Of a stretch of 64,000 bases of DNA, positions 50,184 through 59,500 are shown one piece after another. The stretch is taken from positions 1-64,000 of the forward strand of contig NZ_SNAA01000001.1 in the NCBI RefSeq assembly GCF_004358695.1, given 5' to 3'. The notes under the pieces were generated by a model. The model saw only the letters and a list, made by a program, of their open reading frames with translations. It was not told the DNA's origin and did not search any database. Position 1 is the stretch's first letter, and every line of letters starts with the position of its first letter. Made by a program: the position numbers and the translations under genes. The stretch is from Palleronia sediminis (GTDB taxonomy: Bacteria; Pseudomonadota; Alphaproteobacteria; Rhodobacterales; Rhodobacteraceae).

Positions 50184-50582
50184 CTAGGGGTAGAACACGC
50201 CGCCGAGCGTCCGGCGGGGCTTGGTATTCATCTTGGGAAGCGGGATGAAGTCGGCCTCATCGCCCGGCACGGTGTCGAACCGCCCGCGGTGACATTCCTC
50301 CTGCGCCTGCTCGATCCGCTCCTTTCGCGACGAGATGAAGTTCCACCAGATCCAGCGCGGGCCCTCCAAAGATTCTCCGCCGAACAGCATGACACGTGCG
50401 GCGGTGACGGCGCGGACGACGATCTGGTCGCCCGGCCGCAACACGAGGAGCTGGGCGTACGCGAAGCTCTGCCCCGCCACCTCGATTTCGACCGAGATGG
50501 TGTAAAGCGCGCGCTCGGTCACGGATGGCTCGACCGTGAAGCTTGCACCCGGCGCGAGCTGGACATCGGCGTATAGCGTCCA
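50184..50582 (-). pseudogene. pirin, C-terminal domain only
   Basis: The frame reads LYADVQLAPGASFTVEPSVT, then LLVLRPGDQIVVRAVTAARV, LFGGESLEGPRWIWWNFISS and SRKERIEQAQEEC. This is the pirin C-terminal cupin with its GGExLxGPR...WWNFVSS signature, ending GGVFYP. The N-terminal cupin is missing; upstream sequence is the DUF5996 gene in another frame. It is the 3' part of a deletion-made hybrid and should not be translated from a normal start. Confidence 0.85.
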
Positions 50583-51315
50583 CGGCGGCGTTGGCGAAGC
50601 CCGGTGGCGCCGGATAGGCGTAAGAATAGAACGCAGGGAAATCGACGCCGCCGCCGCCCGGCCAGAACCCGGCCGAGGATACTTCGTGGCTATAGGCCTC
50701 GCAGGTGACGTTATTTGGCAGTCCCGGCACCCCACCCGGATGCAGCGGTGCCGTTCGCCCGGAGAAGCGGGTCACGGCCATATCGAAGCTGCCCCAGAAC
50801 AGATGGGCGGGGCTGACCTTGCCAAGGAAGGAGGTGCGAAAGCGGTTCAGAACATGATCGATACAAACGCAGGCCCGGAAGAAGCGGGGCACGGTTGCCG
50901 CATCGTAGGGCCGCTCGGCCAGGTCCTCGACAAACGGGATCGGATCGGGAACTTCGTTCGGAACACCGTGGAACTCGGCCGTGGCGCCAATCTTGCGCAG
51001 GAGGTCGACGAAACGCTCGTGAAAGGCGGCGACCGACATCGGGCCAAGATCGAAGCGCGCCGTCCTCCCGTCCGTGCAGGAGCCGATCACCGCATGGTCG
51101 AGGAGGTCCAGCACGATTTCCACGCCGCCGGGGCGGTCTGGCACGAGCGAGGTCGTGAAGCCGCGCGCATTGACGTAGAGCGTCACATGCCAGGAATGGT
51201 TCACCCAGGGCGAACGGGCGAGCCGGTACTTGCCGACGACCTGGGTGTAGAGGTGCAGCGCGGAGCAGGTCTCGCGCCAAGGTCGGTAGGGAATATCGGG
51301 CCAAAAAGCAGTCAC
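50583..51315 (-). pseudogene. DUF5996 protein, truncated and fused out of frame to pirin
   Basis: From the ATG at 51315 about 240 codons match DUF5996: WPDIPYRPWRETCSALHLYT, HSWHVTLYVNARGFTTSLVP, HLFWGSFDMAVTRFSGRTAP, and CEAYSHEVSSAGFWPGGGGV. The family-typical FYSYAYPAPPGFANAAV is the last recognisable segment. The true C-terminus is gone, and the frame continues as antisense-like noise over the pirin remnant. Together the two parts show a single internal deletion of neighbouring genes. Confidence 0.85.
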
Positions 51316-51462
51316 GTTCGCCCCTTAGTCAATGAAGCGGTCGATGGCGCATGCGGCGCAGACTGCCACAACTCCGACATTACAGGCTTGGCGCTTCCGA
51401 AGATAGCTTTTGCGACGAGAGGCCCCGACCGTTGCCGGAGCCTCCTCAACGTGGATCTCGGC

Positions 51463-52053
51463 TCAGGCCGCCAGCGCGTCCACCTGGGCTTCGCCCCGCC
51501 CGATGGCTTCCTCAGCGCCGAAGGCGATTGCATCTGCGGCTACGAACTCAACGTCGGCGATGCCGAAGAACCCGAGTATGTGGCGCAGATAGCCCGAGGC
51601 GAAGTCGATCTCGGAGCCGAGCTTCGTGCCGTCCGACGCGTAGGCGACAATCGCCCGCTTGCCAGGCAAGAGGCCTTCGGGTCCGGCCTCGGTGTAGCGG
51701 AAGGTCTGTCCCTTGCGGGCGAGCTGGTCGATCCAAGCCTTGAGTTGCGCGGGCAGCCCGAAGTTATACACCGGCAGCGCAATGACAAGGACGTCCGCCG
51801 CCTTCACCTCGTCGAGTAGCGCGTCGGCATAGGCCGCCGTCGCCTGCTGGCTCTCGGTCCGCGCCTCGGTTGGTGTATAGACCGCTCCGAGCCATTGGCC
51901 ATCGACGGGACGGATGCCGGCCGCGAGGTCGCGCGTGACTGTGACGGCGTCCGGGTTGGCCGCGACAAGGCGGGCGACGATGCGGTCCGTCAGCAGCCGG
52001 GAGACGGCGGCGTCGCCCTTGATTGAGGATTCGACGCGAAGGATGTTGGTCAT
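51463..52053 (-). CDS. azoR: FMN-dependent NADH azoreductase AzoR
   Basis: A 196-residue flavodoxin-like enzyme starting at the ATG at 52053 (MTNILRVESSIKGDAAVSRL). SSIKGDAAVSR near 9-19 binds the FMN phosphate, ALPVYNFGLPAQLKAWIDQL near 91-110 is the AzoR signature, and FASGYLRHILGFFGI the C-terminal part. It reduces quinones two electrons at a time as well as azo dyes. It lies 42 bp after the F420-type reductase gene. The gap 51316-51462 to the next pseudogene shows no motif. Confidence 0.93.
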   Translation of the reverse strand: MTNILRVESSIKGDAAVSRLLTDRIVARLVAANPDAVTVTRDLAAGIRPVDGQWLGAVYTPTEARTESQQATAAYADALLDEVKAADVLVIALPVYNFGLPAQLKAWIDQLARKGQTFRYTEAGPEGLLPGKRAIVAYASDGTKLGSEIDFASGYLRHILGFFGIADVEFVAADAIAFGAEEAIGRGEAQVDALAA

Positions 52054-52095
52054 GGTTTCAGACTTTCTCATGGAGGGGAGTGACAGTTCGACGGG

Positions 52096-52728
52096 TCAGG
52101 CAGCGCGCTGCCAGGTTGGCGCGATGTCGGTGCCGTGGCCGAGGCCGTAGCCGAGCGTGATGTTCAGCGCGGCCACGGGCTCGAGGTATCGAGCGGTGGC
52201 CAGGGGGCCGGTCTCGAGCGTCTCGAACCCGGCGCCCCGCGCCAGCTCGGCGACTGCGGCGCGGGCGGCCTCATCGTCTCCGGCGACGAAGACCGTTGCA
52301 GGACGTCCGGCCGCCTGGCCGGCGTTCTGGAGGACCTGCGCGAAAATCGTGTTGAACGCCTTCACGATCTTCGCCTGCGGGGCGCGCTTCTGGATTTCTT
52401 CGGCGGCGCTCGTCGTGTGACCGATGCTGAGGCCGGAGAAGTCAGCCTTCATCGGGTTGGTGATGTCGACGACGATCTTGCCTGCGAAACCGCCGACCGC
52501 CTCGATTATGTCGCCCGCAGCATCAAAGGGCACCGCCAGGAAGACGACGTCCGCCGATTGCGCGGCCGCGGCGATGGGTGCCGAGGATACGCCGTTGCCC
52601 ACCTCTCGGGCGGCTGCGTCGGCCTTGGTTTTGTCGCGGCTGGCGAGAGTGACGGGATGGCCGGCGCTCGCGAAGCGGGCCGCGAGACCCTTCGCCATGT
52701 TGCCGGCGCCAATGATCGAGATGCTCAT
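52096..52728 (-). CDS. NADPH-dependent F420 reductase-like oxidoreductase
   Basis: A 210-residue Rossmann protein (MSISIIGAGNMAKGLAARFA) with the dinucleotide-binding GAGNMAKG near 7-14, then LASRDKTKADA, VVFLAVPFDAAGDIIEAVG, and VDITNPMKADF. The C-terminal half has IVKAFNTIFAQVLQNAG, typical of the F420-NADP oxidoreductase-like family without implying F420 use. Companion of azoR in a coupled pair. The second copy of the 29-bp motif (52814-52842) stands 86 bp before its start. Confidence 0.9.
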   Translation of the reverse strand: MSISIIGAGNMAKGLAARFASAGHPVTLASRDKTKADAAAREVGNGVSSAPIAAAAQSADVVFLAVPFDAAGDIIEAVGGFAGKIVVDITNPMKADFSGLSIGHTTSAAEEIQKRAPQAKIVKAFNTIFAQVLQNAGQAAGRPATVFVAGDDEAARAAVAELARGAGFETLETGPLATARYLEPVAALNITLGYGLGHGTDIAPTWQRAA

Positions 52729-52813
52729 GTTCGTTCTCCTTCTGACATCCGGCGTTCGGCTGAACGCCAGTTCGTTCGTCATGCAGAGAACATAGACCCT
52801 ACTCTGGCAGACA

Positions 52814-52842
52814 ATAATCCGGCTGCCGGGAAGATGATTGCT
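52814..52842. promoter_or_regulatory. shared 29-bp motif, second copy (candidate LysR operator)
   Basis: ATAATCCGGCTGCCGGGAAG followed by ATGATTGCT, matching the copy at 50103-50131 outside the central spacer. It lies between the lysR gene and the reductase-azoR pair, about 20 bp before the end of lysR, so transcription from here drives the pair while the copy at 50103 drives the DoxX group. Confidence 0.6.
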
Positions 52843-52861
52843 TCTCAATTGGATGGAATTG

Positions 52862-53773
52862 TCACCAGCCTTGCTCCCAGTGCGGTGTCTGTCTGTAGCG
52901 TTCGACCAGGAAGTCGACGAGCAGGCGCACTTTCGCGGCAAGGTGCCGGTTATGTGGGTAGAGCACGTGAACGTCGTAAGGCTCCGACTCGTAGGACGAC
53001 AGAAGTCGCGTCACCCCGCCGGACCGCAGCGCGTCCCCCGCCACGAAAGCAGGGACGCAGGCCAGCCCCAAGCCCAGGGTCGCGGCCTGAAGACAGGCTT
53101 CGGCATTGGAGTAGCGGATGCGGCCTGAGACGTTCGCCATCTCCGCGTCGCCCTGCTGCGTCCTGAACGGCCAACGGTTCGGCTCGCGGAAGTTGGTGTC
53201 GATTATGCAGGCATGGTGTTCCAGGTCCGAAGGCGCCTCGGGGGCGCCGTGCATCTCGAGGTAGGCGGGCGCGGCCACCACGACGATGCGGACGGCGCAG
53301 AGCTTGCGGATGATCAGGCTGGAATCGCCGGGGCGCCCGACACGGATGGCGAGGTCGAAACCCTCGTCGACGACGTTGACGACCCGGTCGGTGAAGGTCA
53401 CATCAAGTTCGATGTCGGGATAGCGCGCAGCGAATTCATTGAGCGCGGGTGCCATTTCCAGCGTGCCGAAGGTCAGCGGCGCCGTCAGGCGCAGCCGCCC
53501 CCGCGGCGACTGCGAGATGTTGCGGATATCGAGTTCCAGCGTTTCGAGTTCATCCACGAGCGGCTTCAGCCGATCGTAGTATGCCCTACCGGCCTCCGTC
53601 GGCGAAACGGATCGCGTCGTCCGATTGAGCAGCCGCACGCCAAGTTCACTTTCCAGCCGCGACAACAGCTTGGATGCCTGGCCGGAACTGGTGCCGAGCT
53701 TTTCCGCTGCCCCGGTGAAGCTGCCGGCTTCCATGACGGCGAGGAACATGCGATCGCATTCGAGACGGTCCAT
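52862..53773 (-). CDS. LysR-family regulator of the quinone cluster
   Basis: A 303-residue regulator starting at the ATG at 53773 (MDRLECDRMFLAVMEAGSFT). The winged HTH (GSFTGAAEKLGTSSGQASKL, then LESELGVRLLNRTTRSVSPT) is typical. The co-inducer domain contains RLRLTAPLTFGTLEMAPALN and DLAIRVGRPGDSSLIIRKL. It precedes azoR, DoxX and related genes in the same direction and probably senses quinone-type electrophiles. The two 29-bp motifs are its likely targets. Confidence 0.92.
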   Translation of the reverse strand: MDRLECDRMFLAVMEAGSFTGAAEKLGTSSGQASKLLSRLESELGVRLLNRTTRSVSPTEAGRAYYDRLKPLVDELETLELDIRNISQSPRGRLRLTAPLTFGTLEMAPALNEFAARYPDIELDVTFTDRVVNVVDEGFDLAIRVGRPGDSSLIIRKLCAVRIVVVAAPAYLEMHGAPEAPSDLEHHACIIDTNFREPNRWPFRTQQGDAEMANVSGRIRYSNAEACLQAATLGLGLACVPAFVAGDALRSGGVTRLLSSYESEPYDVHVLYPHNRHLAAKVRLLVDFLVERYRQTPHWEQGW

Positions 53774-53862
53774 TTCTTCCCCGAAGGCAGCAATGTTTGT
53801 TGAATTATCGCTCACTGTAGCTGCATCGGAAAGAAAAGGCCATCGGCTGGTGTGCAGAGGCT

Positions 53863-54120
53863 TCATTGCTCGCTGCACGCGCGCGCCTGATCCCGCATGA
53901 CGCTGTAGTCGGCCAGCATCTCGGCGATGGCTGATCCGTCCGGCAGCACCGCCAATTCTTCGGCCGCCTGCGCCTGAAACCCGCGGCTGTATTCCACGAC
54001 CGGCGGACATGCTGCCAGGCCGTTCGCTTCAAAACCCGCCGTCGCGCAGCCGGTCAACAAGCTCGTCGCGATTGCGAGGACGACGAGCCGCCGCCTCCAG
54101 CATCCGGCGTTGAACATCAT
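53863..54120 (-). CDS. Rz1-like outer-membrane spanin lipoprotein
   Basis: An 85-residue lipoprotein starting MMFNAGCWRRRLVVLAIATS, with the lipobox LLTGC near 19-23 followed by a Cys-Pro-Pro segment and a helical end (IAEMLADYSVMRDQARAC). It overlaps the Rz-like gene by 92 bp in a different frame, the classic nested Rz/Rz1 layout. The pair disrupts the outer membrane at the end of lysis. A frameshifted copy of its 3' end lies at 46661-46775. It is the last gene of the phage late operon; 53774-53862 shows no gene. Confidence 0.82.
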   Translation of the reverse strand: MMFNAGCWRRRLVVLAIATSLLTGCATAGFEANGLAACPPVVEYSRGFQAQAAEELAVLPDGSAIAEMLADYSVMRDQARACSEQ

Positions 54121-54286
54121 TGGCCTTCTCCAAGGTTTCAAGGCGCTCGGCGCGGCGTCCCGCTCGCTCGCCGGACCGCCGAAGCGCAACCAGGAACAGG
54201 AGCGTGGCGAGGGCGGTGACGCCGTAGCGCAGCGCCGCTCGCATCCATGGGCTGGCGATAATCCCACCGAGAAAGGTCGAGATCAT
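54029..54286 (-). CDS. Rz-like inner-membrane spanin
   Basis: An 85-residue protein: one N-terminal transmembrane helix (AALRYGVTALATLLFLVALR) and a long charged coiled region (GRRAERLETLEKANDVQRRM). This is the i-spanin plan, and it partly contains the Rz1-like gene in another frame. The ATG at 54286 overlaps the endolysin stop (ATGA). Sequence family is not named, so the call rests on architecture and gene order after an endolysin. Confidence 0.75.
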   Translation of the reverse strand: MISTFLGGIIASPWMRAALRYGVTALATLLFLVALRRSGERAGRRAERLETLEKANDVQRRMLEAAARRPRNRDELVDRLRDGGF

Positions 54287-54957
54287 CGCTGCCCCCGGCG
54301 CCAGTCATCAAGGCGCGCGTAGATAGTTACGGCGATCCCGCCGAGCGCCACGGCGATGAACACACAGCGCAGAGTGTCGAGATACGGCACGAGTGGCAGG
54401 ATAGCGGTCTGGGTCTCGGCCAACACGCTCTGCGCGACCTCAACGCCCGCAGCACCCAGTGTCGCCACTCCGGCCGCGCCTCCACCCTTCATGGTGCGGC
54501 TGTCGGCCAGCACCTCGCGCGCGGGCGGCGTCTCCGCTGCAAATGCCGTCGCCCGGCCCGGGAAGCGCTCGCCCCACTGCCGTGCGGGGCCGAGGTCGAC
54601 ATGGACGAACCCCGAACGGGGATAGAAGCCGAAGCCGAGGAAACCGACCTCCTGTGCCGCCGCCTCGAATGCCGCAGGGTCGTGGTTGGCCATGGCGATA
54701 TCGAAGGCCGCGCCGTCCATGTGCTTCGAGCGGGATGCGCCGCCGACGGCACGATTGTGTTCGGGGCTGCGATAGGCGGAGCGGACGATCAGTGGCTTGC
54801 CCAGCCGGTTGCGCAGCGCCTGCAGCTTGTCCAGTGCTGGTCCGTTGATCATCAGTTTGCCGGTGCCCCGGCAGGCGATTTCAGCGGGCGAGAAGTTAGG
54901 CCAGCGCCAGGCGCTTTCCGGCACGTCACGCCAATGGTCGTAAAAGGTCGTCGTCAT
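54283..54957 (-). CDS. phage endolysin, peptidase M15 family, with C-terminal membrane helix
   Basis: A 224-residue enzyme starting at the ATG at 54957 (MTTTFYDHWRDVPESAWRWP). The M15_3 catalytic region runs from NRLGKPLIVRSAYRSPEHNR, through SRSKHMDGAAFDIAM (His and Asp zinc ligands in SKHMDGAAFD), to GFGFYPRSGFVHVDLG (last His). A C-terminal hydrophobic helix (YLDTLRCVFIAVALGGIAVT) suggests a membrane-tethered endolysin or a holin-like tail. It cleaves peptidoglycan cross-bridges. The upstream leader 54958-55112 is rich in hairpins. Confidence 0.88.
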   Translation of the reverse strand: MTTTFYDHWRDVPESAWRWPNFSPAEIACRGTGKLMINGPALDKLQALRNRLGKPLIVRSAYRSPEHNRAVGGASRSKHMDGAAFDIAMANHDPAAFEAAAQEVGFLGFGFYPRSGFVHVDLGPARQWGERFPGRATAFAAETPPAREVLADSRTMKGGGAAGVATLGAAGVEVAQSVLAETQTAILPLVPYLDTLRCVFIAVALGGIAVTIYARLDDWRRGQR

Positions 54958-54982
54958 GATGTCCTCCAGAAACGAGTTTCCG

Positions 54983-55084
54983 GCCCCTAGTAGGGGCTCG
55001 GTGCGTTCGCCGCTCGGGAAGGTCCACTGGACCCTCCCGTCTGCCTTGCAGGCAGATCCCGGCTGCCCCCGCCACGAGGGCGGG
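54983..55084. promoter_or_regulatory. four consecutive hairpins in the endolysin leader
   Basis: Perfect arms occur as GCCCCTA/TAGGGGC (54983-54997), GGTCCA/TGGACC (55021-55033), TCTGCC/GGCAGA (55040-55056) and CCCGCC/GGCGGG (55068-55084). The 155-bp gap between the 102-aa gene and the endolysin ATG has no ORF of its own, although the endolysin frame stays open through it. This could be a structured RNA leader delaying lysis or a processing region; termination is unlikely because T-runs are absent. Confidence 0.6.
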
Positions 55085-55112
55085 TGTGCAGATGATCGGA
55101 AAGGTGCGCGTG

Positions 55113-55421
55113 TCACCTGTCGGGATAGCGTTGAAAGGCTTGCAGCATCAGGTTGCGCATGTCGTGGATGTCGACCTCGATCCGAGCCAGACGGTCGTGA
55201 TCGATCTTTCGGTCTTCGTCGCGGCGTTTTTCGATACGGGCGCGCTCGGCCTCAAGCTCTTGCTCGAGCTTGTGCAACAGGGCTTCATTGGTGAAGGCCT
55301 TGCGGGTGACGGCCGCGGCCAGCCCTGCGACGAAGGTCAGCCAGACGCCGATGGCCGCGGTGATCCCATGGTCGCGGAAGGCATCACCAATTTGTTCTGC
55401 GAGGGTCGGTTTCAGGGTCAT
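55113..55421 (-). CDS. small phage membrane protein (holin-like, 102 aa)
   Basis: A 102-residue protein starting MTLKPTLAEQIGDAFRDHGI, with a hydrophobic helix (AAIGVWLTFVAGLAAAVTRK) followed by a strongly charged coiled coil (LEQELEAERARIEKRRDEDR) and DMRNLMLQAFQRYPDR. One transmembrane segment with a cytoplasmic coil and a place between the tail and endolysin genes suggest a holin or lysis regulator. The start overlaps the DUF2793 stop (ATGA). Confidence 0.7.
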   Translation of the reverse strand: MTLKPTLAEQIGDAFRDHGITAAIGVWLTFVAGLAAAVTRKAFTNEALLHKLEQELEAERARIEKRRDEDRKIDHDRLARIEVDIHDMRNLMLQAFQRYPDR

Positions 55422-56494
55422 CCGATTTTCGCCCCCCAGAAGCTGGTGGCGTCGGCCGCAAAATACCCATCCGCGACGCGGAAATCACCCTGCAGTTCTA
55501 CGGTATCGCCTGCAACCAGCGGCACCATGGTCTGCAACCACAGCGCCGTGGCTTCAGTGACGTGATCGCCGCTGACCTCCCCAAAGGAGCCCCGGATTTC
55601 GCTCAAACCGTTCAGCACCAGCCGCCCCCGCATGCGCGCGGTCGTGCTGGCGTTGATCTTGTAGAGCAGCGTCGCGCCGAAGAGGTAGGTGCCGTCGACC
55701 GGTGCTGTGAAGAGGTTGGTCCCGGAATCGAAACAGCCCTGATCGTTGTAGTCGGTGTTGTTGAGGCCGATCTTCGTCCAGGCTCCGACGCCGACATAGT
55801 TGTCGTAATTCGTCCAGGCCTTGAAGCGCGGCAGTTGCGGCTGGTCGACGATGCCGTTCGTGTTGTCGACGCTCAGCCCGTCGAAGAAGGTGCTGCCGTC
55901 GGCGGAGACAGCCAGTCGGAACCGGTCGGACCCAAAGAGCCCGACCAGCACCTTCGTCACGAAATTGGTCTGGAGCGTGAGCCCGAGATCGTCGCCCGCG
56001 GCCTCCTTGTTCATTGTATAAAAGAGATCGCCAGTCCCGCCTTCGGCCACGGTCTTCGCCGTCCAGAGCGCGGCGTTCAGCTTCGCGGAGAATGGATTGG
56101 CGGCGTCGGCGGTGGTCCCCAGCCCCAGAAGTGCAAGGTTCTGCAGGGCGTCCGGGGTCGAGCCGACCCAGCCCGTGCTGTCGTAGACCAACAGCAGACC
56201 TTCGTCCTCGACCCATGCGCGCCAGCCGGTGCGTGGCGGCAGGCGAAGCCAAGCCCCGTCGGTGAATAGTGCCACGTTCGCGTCCCACCCCGTCCAGTCA
56301 CCGGTGCCGCCGCTGGCCACGATGTAGCGGTCGCCATCATTGGGAGAACCGGGTGGCGCAGTCAGATCTCGGTCGAGAACTGAGAGCTGCACGAGCCCAT
56401 CCAGCAGGCGCAGGGCCTCGTTGTGGGTGACATGCTTCTGGGCCTGCGCCGCCAGAATATATGGCAGCAGCAGGTTGGTCGTGGTGTCGGACAT
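55418..56494 (-). CDS. DUF2793 phage tail/fibre-associated protein
   Basis: A 358-residue protein starting at the ATG at 56494 (MSDTTTNLLLPYILAAQAQK). The DUF2793 signature is clear: HVTHNEALRLLDGLVQLSVL, then GDRYIVASGGTGDWTGWD and WVEDEGLLLVYDSTGW. The C-terminal half is beta-rich (GTYLFGATLLYKINASTTAR, then DTVELQGDF), similar to C1q-like receptor-binding heads. It is probably attached to the tail tip downstream of the megatron protein. It is separated from that gene by 10 bp. Confidence 0.88.
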   Translation of the reverse strand: MSDTTTNLLLPYILAAQAQKHVTHNEALRLLDGLVQLSVLDRDLTAPPGSPNDGDRYIVASGGTGDWTGWDANVALFTDGAWLRLPPRTGWRAWVEDEGLLLVYDSTGWVGSTPDALQNLALLGLGTTADAANPFSAKLNAALWTAKTVAEGGTGDLFYTMNKEAAGDDLGLTLQTNFVTKVLVGLFGSDRFRLAVSADGSTFFDGLSVDNTNGIVDQPQLPRFKAWTNYDNYVGVGAWTKIGLNNTDYNDQGCFDSGTNLFTAPVDGTYLFGATLLYKINASTTARMRGRLVLNGLSEIRGSFGEVSGDHVTEATALWLQTMVPLVAGDTVELQGDFRVADGYFAADATSFWGAKIG

Positions 56495-56504
56495 GCGATG
56501 GCCT

Positions 56505-59500
56505 TCAGAATGTGAGCGTGATGGTTTTGGCCGCACCCCGCCCGATCAGGGCGGAGAGCTGGTAGATGCGGATATCGAGCGTGTCGCCGGAGCCCAGCAG
56601 CGCGCCCCAGTCGGCGGTCTGCTCGGCTCCGGTGTAGATCGCGCTGGTCGTGGGAGTGGTCAGCGTGCGTTTCACGGCAACGCCATCGAGGATCTCGACC
56701 TCATAGGCTTCGACCTCTTCGATCAGCGGCACCTCGACCGCGCCCCAGCTGTCGGCCGCCAGGGCCCGGGACCGGCGTGTCCAGCGGATCGTCAGATCGC
56801 CGGGCACGCGTGGCTTGCGCCAGGGCTGCTCGACATGGGCGACCGAAAAGGGGTGCAGACCCACGCCAATCGGTGTGAAACTGGCCGCCACATAGGTCTC
56901 GTCGCTGACAGACCGGCTTGCGGGACCGACGCGCCAGTTCCACGGCAGCCCGAGATCAGCCTCGGAGATTGGCAATGATGCCAGAGCGTCGTCCAACACC
57001 ACCACCCGCGTACCTGCCGGAGCCGGATTGGCCATGGCTGCTTCCGTGCCGCGCTGACCTCGCAGCAGCCGCGTCAGGCTGTAGCGGCCCGGCGCGATCA
57101 ATTCTGCATCCCCTGCTTGCACGATTTCCCAAGTACCGGCCGTGTTTTCCACGGCCAGCGCATTGGCCCCACCGAACAGGGTCAGGTCCGTGACGCTCTC
57201 CAGCGTGCCGGTCAGCAGATCGACAACCAGCGCATTGCTGAGATCGAACCGCGATGTGGGACCAGCATAGAAGTCCGAGACCAGCGCGCCGATCCGGGCA
57301 CGGCCACCAAAAGTGGTCAGCAGCTCGAACCCGTCCGTCGACGGGCTGCGGAACACTGCCATCTCGCCCGGCCAAGGGACGGCATGAGCTACGACAAACG
57401 GGCGATGGGCCGCCTGATCCTCGGTCAATTGCGGCAGGTCCAGAAACACTGCCTCGGGTGCGCCGAACACCACGGCCTTTAACAGGGACGACTGTCGTGG
57501 CGATCCGGGCGGCAGGTCGAAGGCCTCGCGATCCTGGCGGACAACTTCGATGCCTCGCGCCTCGGCATCCGCGATGGAGACCAATCGCAGCGGGATGTGC
57601 CGCCCGTCATGTGCCAGCGTGACAACGTCCGCCGGATCCAGCGCCAGCCGTGAGGGAGGCAGGCGAAACGCCGCCGTTTCCCGCCCGGTCCAGGCTTCCA
57701 TCAGCGCGCGGCGGCAGCGCCGTTCGGCTTCCTCTGGCGGGACTGCCATCGGAAAGCTCTCCGAGGCGATCCGGGTCGTATCCACGGTGATGCGCCGGGC
57801 CTCAACCAGGGCGGCGTCGTAATCCTCGTCCGCCCGCGCCACCTGCCATTTGAGCGCCTGCGGCAGTTCGGTTTCCTGCGCGCGGGTCAGTTCCAGAACG
57901 TCGCCGTCGCGGGCCCCGCTCCCCGCGCTCGGGGCAACCAGATCGTCGTGCATAACGCTGGCCACCGCGGTGCGCCCCCGCATGACAAACCGGATCACGC
58001 CTTCGGTCTCAACCGCGTCGAACCCGAAATGCCGCGACAGAGTGGTGATGGAAGCGCGAGGGGATTCCAGCGCGCCGATCGCGTAGCCTTCGACTGCGCC
58101 CCAGAGGCCGGTGACGTCGATCCGGGCTTCCGGCATTCCAGCCCGCAGGCAGAGATGACGGACGAGCGCGGCCAGCGACACCGCGCCAAGCCGCCCGGTC
58201 AGCCAGTGGCCGAGCCGCCAGTTCGCGCCGTCCGTCCACACGTCGGTCAGCGCCGGGAAAAAGGGATAGGGCCGCGCGTCCCATGTCCAGGCAGCGCATT
58301 CAGGCACATGCACCATCCGGCCGCCGTAGACCGATGACACAGGGTTATTCGCGGCCTCACCCCACCAGAGATACGTCGCCTCGAGATAGGCCCGCTGGAT
58401 GGCGTCGTCCCGCCAGCCTCGCGAGAAATGCGGCGTGAAGCTTTCGGACGACTTCGGATCGATGAAGACGTTGGGCTGGTTCGTGCCCCGGTCGATGGCC
58501 GGACATCCGAGCTCGGTGAACCAGATCGGCTTGGATTGCGGTGCCCACGCCGTCGGCGTCGCGCCCTCCACGCCACCCGGGCGGTCGTAGTGCGCGTTCG
58601 ACCACCAAGCCTGCAGATCCTTGTAGCGGAAGACCCATGGCTTGCTGGCAGTACCATCCGTGATCGGCGTGCGGACCTGCGCGGAGCGGTCGGCAGGGCT
58701 GGCATAAAACCAGTCGAAGCCTTCGCCGCCCGTAATGTTCGCCTGCAAGTAGGCGCGGTCGTAGATCGCGGGCCAGCCCTCGGCCGCATCTGCATGCTCG
58801 AACCCGTCGCGCCAATCCGACAGCGGCATGTAATTGTCGATGCCGACGAAATCGATCTCGGGGTCGGCCCAGAGCGGATCGAGGTGGAAAAACACGTCGC
58901 CGCTGCCATCGCCTGGCTGGTGCCCGAAATACTCCGACCAGTCGGCCGCATAGCCGATCTTGGTGCTAGACCCGAGGATCGAGCGCACGTCGGCCGCCAG
59001 ATCGCGGAAGGCCTGAACCGCAGGATAGGCGCTGGCGCCCGAGCGGATGGTGGTCAGCCCCGGCATTTCCGTCCCGATCAGGAAGGCATCGACACCGCCC
59101 GCCGCCGCGCAGAGATGAGCGTAGTGCAACACCATGCGCCGTAGGCCCCAGTCACCGGAGGGCCCGGTCCACGATACCGACTGACCGGAGACGCTGAAGT
59201 TGGCAGGCGTCCCCGCGCCAAACAGCGCAGCGACCTGCGTCGCGGCGGTGGCAGTCTTATCCACCGATCCGGCGTACCCAACAGCAGGAGAACAGGTGAT
59301 CCGGCCCCGCCATGGGAACGCGGGCTGGCCGGTCCCGGCGGCGTTGTCGGAATAGGGGTTCGGCAGCGTGTTGCCCAGCGGCACGTCCATCAGGATGAAG
59401 GGATAGAAGGTGACGCGCAGCCCACGCGCCTTCATCTCCTGGATCGCCTGCACCACGGCGAAATCTGCGGGCGTGCCACCATAAACGGGACGATCCTGAT

